Of a DNA stretch of 64,000 nucleotides, positions 36,226 through 43,151 are shown piece after piece. The position numbers were made by a program, and so were the translations under genes. Below the pieces are notes generated by a model. The model was not told the DNA's origin. It searched no databases and saw only the letters and a program-made list of their open reading frames with translations. The stretch is from positions 1 through 64,000 of the forward strand of contig NZ_QGTH01000009.1 in assembly GCF_003182075.1 (NCBI RefSeq). The letters are read 5' to 3'. This DNA is from Finegoldia magna. GTDB lineage: Bacteria > Bacillota > Clostridia > Tissierellales > Peptoniphilaceae. The stretch's first letter is position 1. Every line of letters begins with the position of its first letter.

Positions 36226-36399
36226 TTAAGCTTGTTTTTTGCTCTTTCTTGATTTTCTTTCAGTATTGAAAAGAGGATTAACTCTTTCGTAGAAGTCATT
36301 CATTTGTGCAAAGTTCATACTTGCCATGTTTGAGCTTAAGCTTACTGTACAGTTTTTACCGAAATTTCTGATTTGTTTTTGTGTTGTTTTTGTGAACAT
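36226..36399 (-). CDS. Tandem cationic peptide C (57 aa), third gene of a peptide array
   Basis: Translates to 57 residues beginning MFTKTTQKQIRNFGKN and ending RKSRKSKKQA. The central core SSNMASMNFAQMNDFYERVN, then PLF, is shared with the two peptides encoded upstream. The single Cys is at residue 17. There is no signal peptide; both ends are basic and the core could form an amphipathic helix. AAGGGGG lies eight bases before the ATG. It is 70 bases after peptide B. Family not recognised; the conserved core in three tandem copies with strong ribosome sites makes it very likely a real gene. Confidence 0.82.
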   Translation of the reverse strand: MFTKTTQKQIRNFGKNCTVSLSSNMASMNFAQMNDFYERVNPLFNTERKSRKSKKQA

Positions 36400-36469
36400 A
36401 TTATTTTCCCCCTTATTAATTGTTTATTATTCTTTTAAGATGTTACTATTTGTTTAATTTGTTTAGTTA

Positions 36470-36619
36470 TTACGCTTGTTTTTTGTTTTTCTTTAATTTT
36501 CTTGAACCAAATAATGGTGTCATTCTTTCGTAAAAGTTATCCGCTTGAGCAAAATTCATGCTCGCCATACTTGTGTTAAAACTAATTTGTGAACTTTTTC
36601 TAATATTATTTTTTCTCAT
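36470..36619 (-). CDS. Tandem cationic peptide B (49 aa), second gene of a peptide array
   Basis: Translates to 49 residues starting MRKNNIRKSSQISFN and ending KLKKNKKQA. The core NTSMASMNFAQADNFYERMT, then PLFGSRK, matches peptides A and C. No Cys and no signal peptide; strongly basic tail. Its GGGGG ribosome site (36628-36632) overlaps the stop codon of peptide A, 12 bases upstream, so the two are translationally coupled. Function unknown. Confidence 0.82.
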   Translation of the reverse strand: MRKNNIRKSSQISFNTSMASMNFAQADNFYERMTPLFGSRKLKKNKKQA

Positions 36620-36631
36620 AAATTTTACCCC

Positions 36632-36796
36632 CTATGCGTTTTTTCTGTTCTTGAAGATTCTTCTTGATCCAAACAATGGAGAGAATCTTTCGTTAAAATG
36701 ATCGACACTTGCGAATGCCATTGATGACATGTTTGTGTTCAAACCAAGAGATGTTTTCTTTGCAAAATCTAAATATTTTCTGTTATTCTTAATCAT
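36632..36796 (-). CDS. Tandem cationic peptide A (54 aa), first gene of a peptide array
   Basis: Translates to 54 residues starting MIKNNRKYLDFAKKTS and ending RIFKNRKNA. Core NTNMSSMAFASVDHFNERFS, then PLFGSRR, is related to peptides B and C but more diverged. Eleven Lys/Arg against three Asp/Glu. GAGGGGG lies eight bases before the ATG. A perfect consensus promoter lies 140 bases upstream, so this is the leader gene of a strongly expressed operon. Possible roles: leaderless bacteriocin, membrane-active peptide, or small nucleic-acid-binding protein; none is shown by the sequence. Confidence 0.82.
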   Translation of the reverse strand: MIKNNRKYLDFAKKTSLGLNTNMSSMAFASVDHFNERFSPLFGSRRIFKNRKNA

Positions 36797-36846
36797 TTCA
36801 GTTCCCCCTCATTTAATATTTATATGTGATTTTCGATTCGTTAATA

Positions 36847-36899
36847 AATGAATATTCAACGAACGAAATTATCGAGTTTAATATTCATTGGATATCCAA
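36847..36899 (-). promoter_or_regulatory. Structured leader of the peptide operon
   Basis: In the 5' leader AATGAATATT (36847-36856) can pair with AATATTCATT (36880-36889), a perfect 10-bp stem with a 23-nt loop. Overlapping it is the perfect 12-bp palindrome TTGGATATCCAA (36888-36899). Either may be an operator or an RNA control element. Confidence 0.5.
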
Positions 36900-36935
36900 A
36901 TGATAATTCATTTCATATCCCTCATTGCAATAAGT

Positions 36936-36964
36936 ATTATATAACCATAAAACAGCTATGTCAA
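36936..36964 (-). promoter_or_regulatory. Consensus promoter of the peptide operon
   Basis: On the minus strand TTGACA (36964-36959), a spacer of exactly 17 and TATAAT (36941-36936). Both hexamers match the sigma-70/SigA consensus perfectly. Confidence 0.85.
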
Positions 36965-37289
36965 GCACTTTTTCAAAGTTTTTTGAAAAATTTTTGTAAA
37001 GAAAAATTAGGAAAACGAATGATTTTTGTGAGTACCGTTTTCACGGAAGGCTTATTTTTATTCGATAAATATTTTTTCAGGAAAACAAATGTTGATATGT
37101 TCAAGTTTTCTAATAAAAATAAATTTTTCCCAGTTACTCAATGTTTTCCTGCAATTTTCCCAAAAGAAAACAGATAGCATTTTAAAAATATGGGAAAATT
37201 TTTTGTGAAGTTGATAATGTATATTGGTGATTGCAAAGAAATTTAGCGAAATAAAGCTGAATTCAATTTTAAAATAATATGATTTTATA
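36965..37289. other. Noncoding AT-rich region between divergent promoters
   Basis: This stretch lies behind the peptide promoter (leftward) and before the promoter at 37290 (rightward). A plus-strand reading frame of 109 codons crosses part of it but has no ribosome site and no protein-like composition. I see no gene here. Confidence 0.5.
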
Positions 37290-37318
37290 TAGACAATTAA
37301 AAAACAATATGCTATAAT
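37290..37318 (+). promoter_or_regulatory. Promoter before the SDR gene region
   Basis: TAGACA (37290-37295), a 17-base spacer and TATAAT (37313-37318). Confidence 0.55.
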
Positions 37319-37333
37319 TTAAAAAATCTCTCT

Positions 37334-37444
37334 ATGATACTTTTATTAGAAGATTATGGATTAGTGGTTATAGTACGATTTGATTCAAAATCTACAATGG
37401 AATTTTTTGAAATAATCAAAAATATCAATGAAGAATTATATTAA
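37334..37444 (+). CDS. Possible small ORF (36 aa) or gene remnant
   Basis: A 36-codon frame begins ATG 15 bases after a good promoter -10 and ends TAA. It encodes an acidic peptide containing VVIVRFDSKSTMEFFEIIKN. No ribosome site is visible. A second fragment at about 37510-37578 reads MNPLFEDIDIKTLEWIIEIHGE. Both could be remains of a longer gene. Confidence 0.25.
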   Translation: MILLLEDYGLVVIVRFDSKSTMEFFEIIKNINEELY

Positions 37445-37597
37445 GTTCCAACTTTTGTAGGATAATCGAAAAGCTGACCAATTCTGATTGTTTTGTAAAA
37501 ATACACCGATGAATCCTTTATTTGAAGATATAGACATAAAGACGCTTGAATGGATAATAGAAATTCATGGAGAGTAAATAGAAGGAGACTGACGAAT

Positions 37598-38425
37598 ATG
37601 AATGAGAGAGTAGTTATTACAGGAGTATGTGGAACTGTTGGCAGAGAACTTTTAAAGTATTACATAGACAAAGATGATTATATTATAGCTGTTGATATTA
37701 ATGAAAATGACATTGCAATCTTGGAAAAAAATATTAAATATGAAAACATTAAATTTATTCCACTCGATATATATGATGAATATACACTAAATATTATCGA
37801 AAAATTAAATCCAACTGCGATCATACATGCAGCTGTACTGAAAAACACTTATTACAACGAAATCTATAATAAGTACTATCATAATAGCAATGTCAGTGGA
37901 ACAATAAAACTTGCCTACAGAATGCTTGATTCGAAATGTTTAAAACGTTTTATTTTTCTTTCCAGTGATGAAGCGTATAATCCAACTAATTTTTTTGGAA
38001 AGGACAAACAAGAAGTTGAGAATATACTAAAAAAAATTACAATTGATGGAAAAGTAATACAATCAGTTAGATTCCCGTTTATAATGCAAAGTAAAGGTTC
38101 AGTTTATAATATTTTTAAGGAACAGGCTAAAAACAATTTACCACTTACGGTAACTGATAAAAATATAAAAAAAATTACAGCTAATTTAAGTAGTTTTATT
38201 TTTACATGGAATGATTTTTACAACAATATATGCGAAAATGGGGTATTTAACTTTGATATTGGAGAGGAAATATCTATATATGAATTAGCTAATGACATAA
38301 TAAAGCAGACTAATTCAAATAGTACGATAAAGATTATTGGGCTAAGAGAAGGAGAGGTCTTAGAAAGAAATATGGTAAAATTAAACGAAAAAGAAGTTTA
38401 TAATAATATTTTTAGAATATATTAA
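37598..38425 (+). CDS. CapD/PseB-like NAD-dependent SDR with altered active site
   Basis: A 275-residue extended short-chain dehydrogenase. The NAD-binding motif is G9-x2-G12-x2-G15. IIHAAVLKN and FLSSDEAYNPTNFFGKDK align with the HAAALKH and STDKAVNPTNxxGATK blocks of UDP-GlcNAc 4,6-dehydratases. Here the Lys of TDK is Glu125 and the position of the catalytic Tyr/Met is Phe133, with K137 kept. The enzyme may be inactive or changed in chemistry. The ATG at 37598 has AGAAGGAGA before it. It lies beyond the wec genes but in its own unit. Confidence 0.7.
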   Translation: MNERVVITGVCGTVGRELLKYYIDKDDYIIAVDINENDIAILEKNIKYENIKFIPLDIYDEYTLNIIEKLNPTAIIHAAVLKNTYYNEIYNKYYHNSNVSGTIKLAYRMLDSKCLKRFIFLSSDEAYNPTNFFGKDKQEVENILKKITIDGKVIQSVRFPFIMQSKGSVYNIFKEQAKNNLPLTVTDKNIKKITANLSSFIFTWNDFYNNICENGVFNFDIGEEISIYELANDIIKQTNSNSTIKIIGLREGEVLERNMVKLNEKEVYNNIFRIY

Positions 38426-38549
38426 TAAATATATCGTTCAAAATTTGACGGTATATGAGATATTTAGATAGTTTGTCAATGAAAGAATTTTCATAACAAA
38501 TAATACCATTTGGATCATTCGTTTTTCGTGGGAATTTAATGTGAAATCA

Positions 38550-38627
38550 ATGAACCAATATTTATTTATTGGTATTGGAGTTGTTGCTATATCAATGGTT
38601 GCAAAGAAAATTTATATAAAAGGTTGA
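38550..38627 (+). CDS. Possible 25-aa membrane peptide
   Basis: A short frame encoding MNQYLFIGIGVVAISMVAKK plus five residues: one hydrophobic helix with a basic tail, the look of a small toxin or regulatory membrane peptide. A GTG nine bases earlier is an alternative start. No clear ribosome site, so doubtful. Confidence 0.25.
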   Translation: MNQYLFIGIGVVAISMVAKKIYIKG

Positions 38628-38654
38628 TTTACTAAATTTTAGAATAATAAAAAT

Positions 38655-38698
38655 AAAACCAAGAATGTATTGGATTATTAATACGTTCTTGGTTTTTT
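38655..38698. terminator. Bidirectional terminator
   Basis: AAACCAAGAA pairs with TTCTTGGTTT and GTATT with AATAC, with T runs on both strands; serves the SDR unit and the converging peptidase gene. Confidence 0.8.
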
Positions 38699-38717
38699 AT
38701 TTAAAGTAAGATAAAAT

Positions 38718-39749
38718 TTATTTCTTGTCTTCGATGTATTTAATACACAAATCGATAGATGCTTGTAATCCTTCTTGGTGAGTTCTTTCCATTGCGTGTG
38801 ATGCATCAACACCAGGGCCAATCAAAGCAACTCTCAAATTATATCCTGCTTCTAATGCTGCTGATCCGTCTGAACTGTAGAATGGGTAGATGTCAACTGC
38901 GTGAGGAATATTATTTTCTTCACAAATTCTAACTAATCTTTCTTTTAATTCTAAATCGTAAGGACCTGAAGAATCTGCTGCACAAATTGTTGTTTTAAAT
39001 TCAGAAGATGTTTGTCCGTCTCCAGGAGCAGCCATATCAACAACGATGAATTCGTCAGTTTCTTCTGGAATTCCGTAGCATGCACCGTGACCAACTTCTT
39101 CGTAGTTTGAGATGAAGAAGTTAAGAGTGTGTTTTGGAGTGATGTTGTTTTCTACAAAATATCTTGCTGTTTCATATAATACGTATACGCAAGCTTTGTC
39201 GTCTAAGTGTCTTGATTTTACGAATCCACTTTCTGTTAATTGTGTTCTTGAATCTAAATAGATGAAATCACCAACGTTAATTCCAAGTTTTTTTACATCT
39301 TCAGCTGATTCTACCTTTTCGTCGATTCTGATTTCCATTGTCTTGGCATTTCTTTCGTTGCTTTTAGTTTCTGGGCCGTAAACGTGAACTGATTGTTTGT
39401 CGTTTAAGCATGTTCCAGTGTATTTTTTGCCAGACATTGTAGAGATAGTTACGTATTCATTTTCAACAGAGTTGTATGCGTATCCACCTACTAAGAATGT
39501 TTTTAATCTTCCGTTAGGTTTGATTTCTTTAACCATTAATCCCAATGTATCCACGTGAGCTGCAAATGTAGATTGTTTTTCGTCAGTTTCACCACGAAGA
39601 GTAACCACCATTGCACCTTTGTTAGTGAAGTTGATTTCAACTTTTCCTAATTCTTCGAATTTTTTTCTAACTTTTTCCATAACGACTTTAGTGTCGCCAG
39701 ATGGAGAAGAAGTCATTAAAATTTCTTGTAAAAAATCTAAATTTTCCAT
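38718..39749 (-). CDS. M42-family metallopeptidase (glutamyl/deblocking aminopeptidase type)
   Basis: A 343-residue dinuclear-metal aminopeptidase of the cytosol. Metal and catalytic residues appear in AAHVDTLGLM, LDDKACVYV, NYEEVGHGA, VVDMAAPGD and DASHAMERTH. Length is typical for the family, which forms tetrahedral dodecamers and finishes peptide breakdown. Site AGGAGG seven bases before the ATG. Confidence 0.9.
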   Translation of the reverse strand: MENLDFLQEILMTSSPSGDTKVVMEKVRKKFEELGKVEINFTNKGAMVVTLRGETDEKQSTFAAHVDTLGLMVKEIKPNGRLKTFLVGGYAYNSVENEYVTISTMSGKKYTGTCLNDKQSVHVYGPETKSNERNAKTMEIRIDEKVESAEDVKKLGINVGDFIYLDSRTQLTESGFVKSRHLDDKACVYVLYETARYFVENNITPKHTLNFFISNYEEVGHGACYGIPEETDEFIVVDMAAPGDGQTSSEFKTTICAADSSGPYDLELKERLVRICEENNIPHAVDIYPFYSSDGSAALEAGYNLRVALIGPGVDASHAMERTHQEGLQASIDLCIKYIEDKK

Positions 39750-39881
39750 ATTGAGAACCTCCTAAAATATATTTTTATGATACCACATATAATCACATTG
39801 TTTCAATCTTTAAAGTGAGGGTTAATGTTTTAACTATAATTATACGCACCAAATATATGATAAAATTAATTGAGGTGAAAA

Positions 39882-40379
39882 ATGAAAGGATATTTTGCAT
39901 CACATTTCTTCAACGACGCTATGTTTCGTTGGACTGAAGATTTGGCGAGATTTATAGAGAAAGAAGTGGACATTGATTTGTATGTGCCACAACGAAATGA
40001 TTCGATAAACAACAAAAAAGATAATGATGCTACAATCACTGACATCGACATCGCAAGAAATGACATGGCGAAGCTAAAAGAAGCGGACGTTTTGATAGCA
40101 TGCCTTGATGGATTGTCGATTGACGATGGTGTTGCAGGAGAAATCATGGCTTTTTCTGTGATGAAAGATTATGAAGAAGAGTACAAGTTATCAGACAAGA
40201 AGAGAATTATCATAGGATTTGTCACAGACATGAGATATTTGGGAACTGGAGAGAACAAATTATACAGAAACCAAATGATAGTCGGCCAAGTTAAAGACAA
40301 AGGATATTTCATTGTGGGCTATCCAAACACAGACGATTACAAAAAAGAAATCGTGAATATTATTAAAAGAGAATATTAG
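39882..40379 (+). CDS. Nucleoside 2-deoxyribosyltransferase-like protein
   Basis: A 165-residue protein of the NDT family, which exchanges bases between 2-deoxynucleosides. The family blocks FFNDAMFRWTEDL at the N-terminus, IARNDMAKLKEADVLIACLDG in the middle and DDGVAGEIMAF with the catalytic Glu are present. It probably helps purine/pyrimidine salvage. Site GAGGTG. Confidence 0.82.
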   Translation: MKGYFASHFFNDAMFRWTEDLARFIEKEVDIDLYVPQRNDSINNKKDNDATITDIDIARNDMAKLKEADVLIACLDGLSIDDGVAGEIMAFSVMKDYEEEYKLSDKKRIIIGFVTDMRYLGTGENKLYRNQMIVGQVKDKGYFIVGYPNTDDYKKEIVNIIKREY

Positions 40380-40384
40380 AAAAA

Positions 40385-40411
40385 TCTAGCTAGAAATAGC
40401 TAGTTTTTTTA
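40385..40411 (+). terminator. Terminator of the NDT-like gene
   Basis: CTAGCTA pairs with TAGCTAG, followed by TTTTTTT. Confidence 0.8.
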
Positions 40412-40440
40412 TTGACAAATGAGAAATCAAAAATTATTAT
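40412..40440 (+). promoter_or_regulatory. Promoter of the 79-aa membrane protein
   Basis: TTGACA (40412-40417), a 17-base spacer and TATTAT (40435-40440). Confidence 0.65.
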
Positions 40441-40478
40441 ATAAATGATAAGAATATTCACTATCAAGAAGGAGAAGA

Positions 40479-40718
40479 ATGAAAAGCAAGTACTTATCTA
40501 CAATAAGCAAATTAGTTTATTTGATAACATTAATTTTAATGTTTATAGTTAACAAGAAAAATATTGAAATATCAAAAATCACATTGATTCTTTTAGTGGG
40601 AATTAATATTTTTAGTTTAGCCGCAGATACATTTTTGTCGGAAACATCAAAAAAGTTAAAAATTGGATCAATTTCCGTGCTGGTAATTTTTTACGTAATT
40701 TTCGTAATTTTAATATGA
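40479..40718 (+). CDS. Small membrane protein
   Basis: A 79-residue protein with three hydrophobic helices (about 9-24, 33-50, 58-78) separated by short basic loops. Good promoter and AAGGAGAAG site. Family not recognised. Terminator at 40760-40803. Confidence 0.6.
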   Translation: MKSKYLSTISKLVYLITLILMFIVNKKNIEISKITLILLVGINIFSLAADTFLSETSKKLKIGSISVLVIFYVIFVILI

Positions 40719-40759
40719 TTTAATAGCAAATTGAAATATTCTTATCAGTGACTTTTCAG

Positions 40760-40803
40760 AAGTTCTCATTAGATTTTGGTAGAGATTTGGTGAGGACTTT
40801 TTT
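40760..40803 (+). terminator. Terminator of the 79-aa membrane protein gene
   Basis: AAGTTCTCA pairs with TGAGGACTT (with one G-U), then a T run. Confidence 0.7.
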
Positions 40804-40987
40804 GTTGGTATCAGAATTAGATATAACTTGGTGTATAATATAAATAAAAGAATAATTCAAAATAACAAATCAGTCAAATTACCTGTTTTACACTATTTTT
40901 AAATGTGGGAATATGGTATAATTAGTAGTTGTGATTTGTAGTTAACTTAACAGTTAAATGAATCTAATAATTTGAAAGGAAGTTGTT

Positions 40988-42244
40988 ATGAATAAATTAG
41001 CGATAATTGGTGCACAATGGGGAGACGAAGGTAAGGGAAAGGTTGTAAATTACTTTTCCAAATTTAATGATATTATTGTAAGATCTTCTGGTGGTGCCAA
41101 CGCAGGACATACTATTTATTTTAAGGACAAAAAGTACGTACATCATTTACTACCATCTATAACTTTTGACACAGATTCTAAGGGATTCTTGGCAAAAGGA
41201 ATGGTTATAGAATTAGAACAAATGATAGAAGAGTTGAAAGTTTTGGAAGCTGATTTCCCAGGAATTTCTAAGAGATTTATGGTAGATGTAGAAACATTTA
41301 TCGTTCTACCTTACCACAAAGAAGAAGACGGATTGTTGGAATCTATGAGAAAAAATCCTATCGGAACTACAAAAAGAGGTATCGGACCTGCTTATCAAGA
41401 CAAAGCTGCTAGACAAAACGTTAGAATTATTGATTTGTTTGACGATGAATTGTTAAGAGAACGCGTTGAAGAAATAGTTTATTTGAAAAACAACATCTAC
41501 GAAGGCAAAATGCACATCGATGTAGACGAAACAGTAAATTATTTGCTTGACAAGTTCGACCAATTATTAAAATTGGGCGTTACATTTACATCAGCATCTG
41601 AAATCGAAGAAGAAATCAAAAACAAAAAAGTTCTTTTCGAAGGTGCACAAGGAATCATGCTTGACTTAGACTCAGGAACATACCCATACGTTACATCAAG
41701 CACAACTACTGCTTACAGCGCATCAGCAGCAGATGTTACATTGACTGATGATGACACAATAATGGGAGTTGTAAAAGCATACACATCCAGAGTTGGAGAA
41801 GGAGAATTCCCAACAGAATTGTTCGATGAAGAAGCAGACAAGCTTAGAAAATTAGGCAATGAATTCGGAGCTACAACTGGAAGAAATAGACGTGTAGGTT
41901 GGATTGACCTTGCACAACTTCGTTATGCAATCAAAAAGAGCAAAATCAACTCAATTGTCATGACAAAAGCAGACGTATTAAACGGCTACGACAAAGTAAA
42001 AGTATGCGTTGGATATGAAATTGATGGAGTTGAACAAAAAATGCCATTCATTTCAAATGATTTCAAAAAAGCAAAACCAATATACAAAGAATTTGACGGT
42101 TGGAATGATGTGTTCGAAGTAAACTTCTTGAAATACATGACATTCATCGAAAAAGAATTAGACACAGAAATCTCTTACGTTTCTTATGGTCCAAAAACAG
42201 AAGAAATTATGGAAAAAAGAGATTTTATCATGAATATAAAATAA
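40988..42244 (+). CDS. purA: Adenylosuccinate synthetase
   Basis: A 418-residue enzyme that joins IMP and aspartate with GTP, the first committed step to AMP. The N-terminal GAQWGDEGKGK (residues 8-18) with catalytic Asp and His (GGANAGHT) and the GTP/IMP loops (GTTKRGIGPAY, TTTGRNRRVGW-like ATTGRNRRVGW) are intact. An extended -10 (TGGTATAAT) ends at 40922, and AAAGGAAG precedes the ATG. Monocistronic. Confidence 0.96.
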   Translation: MNKLAIIGAQWGDEGKGKVVNYFSKFNDIIVRSSGGANAGHTIYFKDKKYVHHLLPSITFDTDSKGFLAKGMVIELEQMIEELKVLEADFPGISKRFMVDVETFIVLPYHKEEDGLLESMRKNPIGTTKRGIGPAYQDKAARQNVRIIDLFDDELLRERVEEIVYLKNNIYEGKMHIDVDETVNYLLDKFDQLLKLGVTFTSASEIEEEIKNKKVLFEGAQGIMLDLDSGTYPYVTSSTTTAYSASAADVTLTDDDTIMGVVKAYTSRVGEGEFPTELFDEEADKLRKLGNEFGATTGRNRRVGWIDLAQLRYAIKKSKINSIVMTKADVLNGYDKVKVCVGYEIDGVEQKMPFISNDFKKAKPIYKEFDGWNDVFEVNFLKYMTFIEKELDTEISYVSYGPKTEEIMEKRDFIMNIK

Positions 42245-42258
42245 AATATTACAAATTA

Positions 42259-42289
42259 TATCGTGGACTAGATCCACGGTATTTTTTTG
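42259..42289 (+). terminator. Terminator of purA
   Basis: CGTGGA pairs with TCCACG around a 5-nt loop, followed by TTTTTTT. Confidence 0.8.
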
Positions 42290-42466
42290 TCCAAATTCAC
42301 ATCAGACTCCAACCCCCGAAAATTTATAAATAAATGTTACAAAATTTCAAAAAATTTGTTTTATGAAATTAAAAAATATCAAATAAAAACGAAATTTGCA
42401 AAACAAATGTTGAATTTTCAACGTTTTAAAGCGAAAAAATAAAAATAAAAAAATTTAGGAAAAATG

Positions 42467-42526
42467 TTGAACATAGTTCAAAAAAGTGTTACAATATAAA
42501 ACGTCAAAAGAAATGAACGGTGTTCA
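42467..42526 (+). promoter_or_regulatory. Promoter with two TetR operators
   Basis: -35 TTGAAC (42467-42472), a 17-base spacer and -10 TACAAT (42490-42495). The dyad TTGAACATAGTTCAA (42467-42481) covers the -35. A second dyad TGAACGGTGTTCA (42514-42526) lies just after the start of transcription. Both share TGAAC-N3-GTTCA. The 175 bases before this promoter are AT-rich and hold no gene. Confidence 0.8.
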
Positions 42527-42547
42527 ATAGATGAAAGGAGGTTAGTT

Positions 42548-43138
42548 GTGTCGTATTTGGACGAAAAGAAAAAAGATAATAAATTACAAATAATTCAGTC
42601 TGCGGTTAAGATGTTTGAGAAAAAAGGCGTTGATAAGACGACTATCAGAGATATTATGAGCAACACTGATTTGGGATTGGGAACTTTTTATTCTTATTTT
42701 AAGGATAAGGAAGATTTGAAGGAACAAATTGTCCTGAAGAAGCTTACAGATTTGGTGGTGGAAACTGAGAAGAAGTGCACACAAGAAGATCATATTGAAA
42801 GGTTTATTAGTTTTTTGGATTATATTATTGATTATTACATTGCTAATCCTTTTGAGTTTGAACTTGTTGCGAGTAATTTGAACTGGGCGTTGTATGCTAA
42901 GGTAGAAAATGATAAGAGATTTTCTGAAACAGACACTGCGCTGAAATATATTTTGAACAAGTATTCACAGTTGTTCTCAAAGGAATATTCTGATTCACAA
43001 AAATTATATATTCTTTCTTTGACGATTGAGACTGTGATTTCGACTTGTAAGCTTGCAATCAGAAAGGATTCCATTTTATCGATTGATGAAATGAAGTCTG
43101 TTTTGGTTGAAGTTATTAAACAAATTTTAAATAGATAA
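42548..43138 (+). CDS. TetR/AcrR-family regulator, autoregulated
   Basis: A 196-residue regulator with helix-turn-helix VDKTTIRDIMSNTDLGLGTFYSYF (about 29-52) and a helical ligand-binding domain. Start is GTG at 42548 after AAAGGAGG. It heads an operon with an MMPL transporter and a secreted heptad-repeat protein. The two TGAAC-N3-GTTCA operators in its promoter indicate it represses its own operon. Confidence 0.87.
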   Translation: MSYLDEKKKDNKLQIIQSAVKMFEKKGVDKTTIRDIMSNTDLGLGTFYSYFKDKEDLKEQIVLKKLTDLVVETEKKCTQEDHIERFISFLDYIIDYYIANPFEFELVASNLNWALYAKVENDKRFSETDTALKYILNKYSQLFSKEYSDSQKLYILSLTIETVISTCKLAIRKDSILSIDEMKSVLVEVIKQILNR

Positions 43139-43151
43139 GGGTGATTTTTAC

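Noticed and set aside
36848-37177. Plus-strand open frame of 109 codons in the region opposite the peptide promoter
   Set aside because: No ribosome site, Phe/Lys-rich composition expected from AT-rich noncoding DNA, and it runs against the strong leftward promoter and the leader of the peptide operon.
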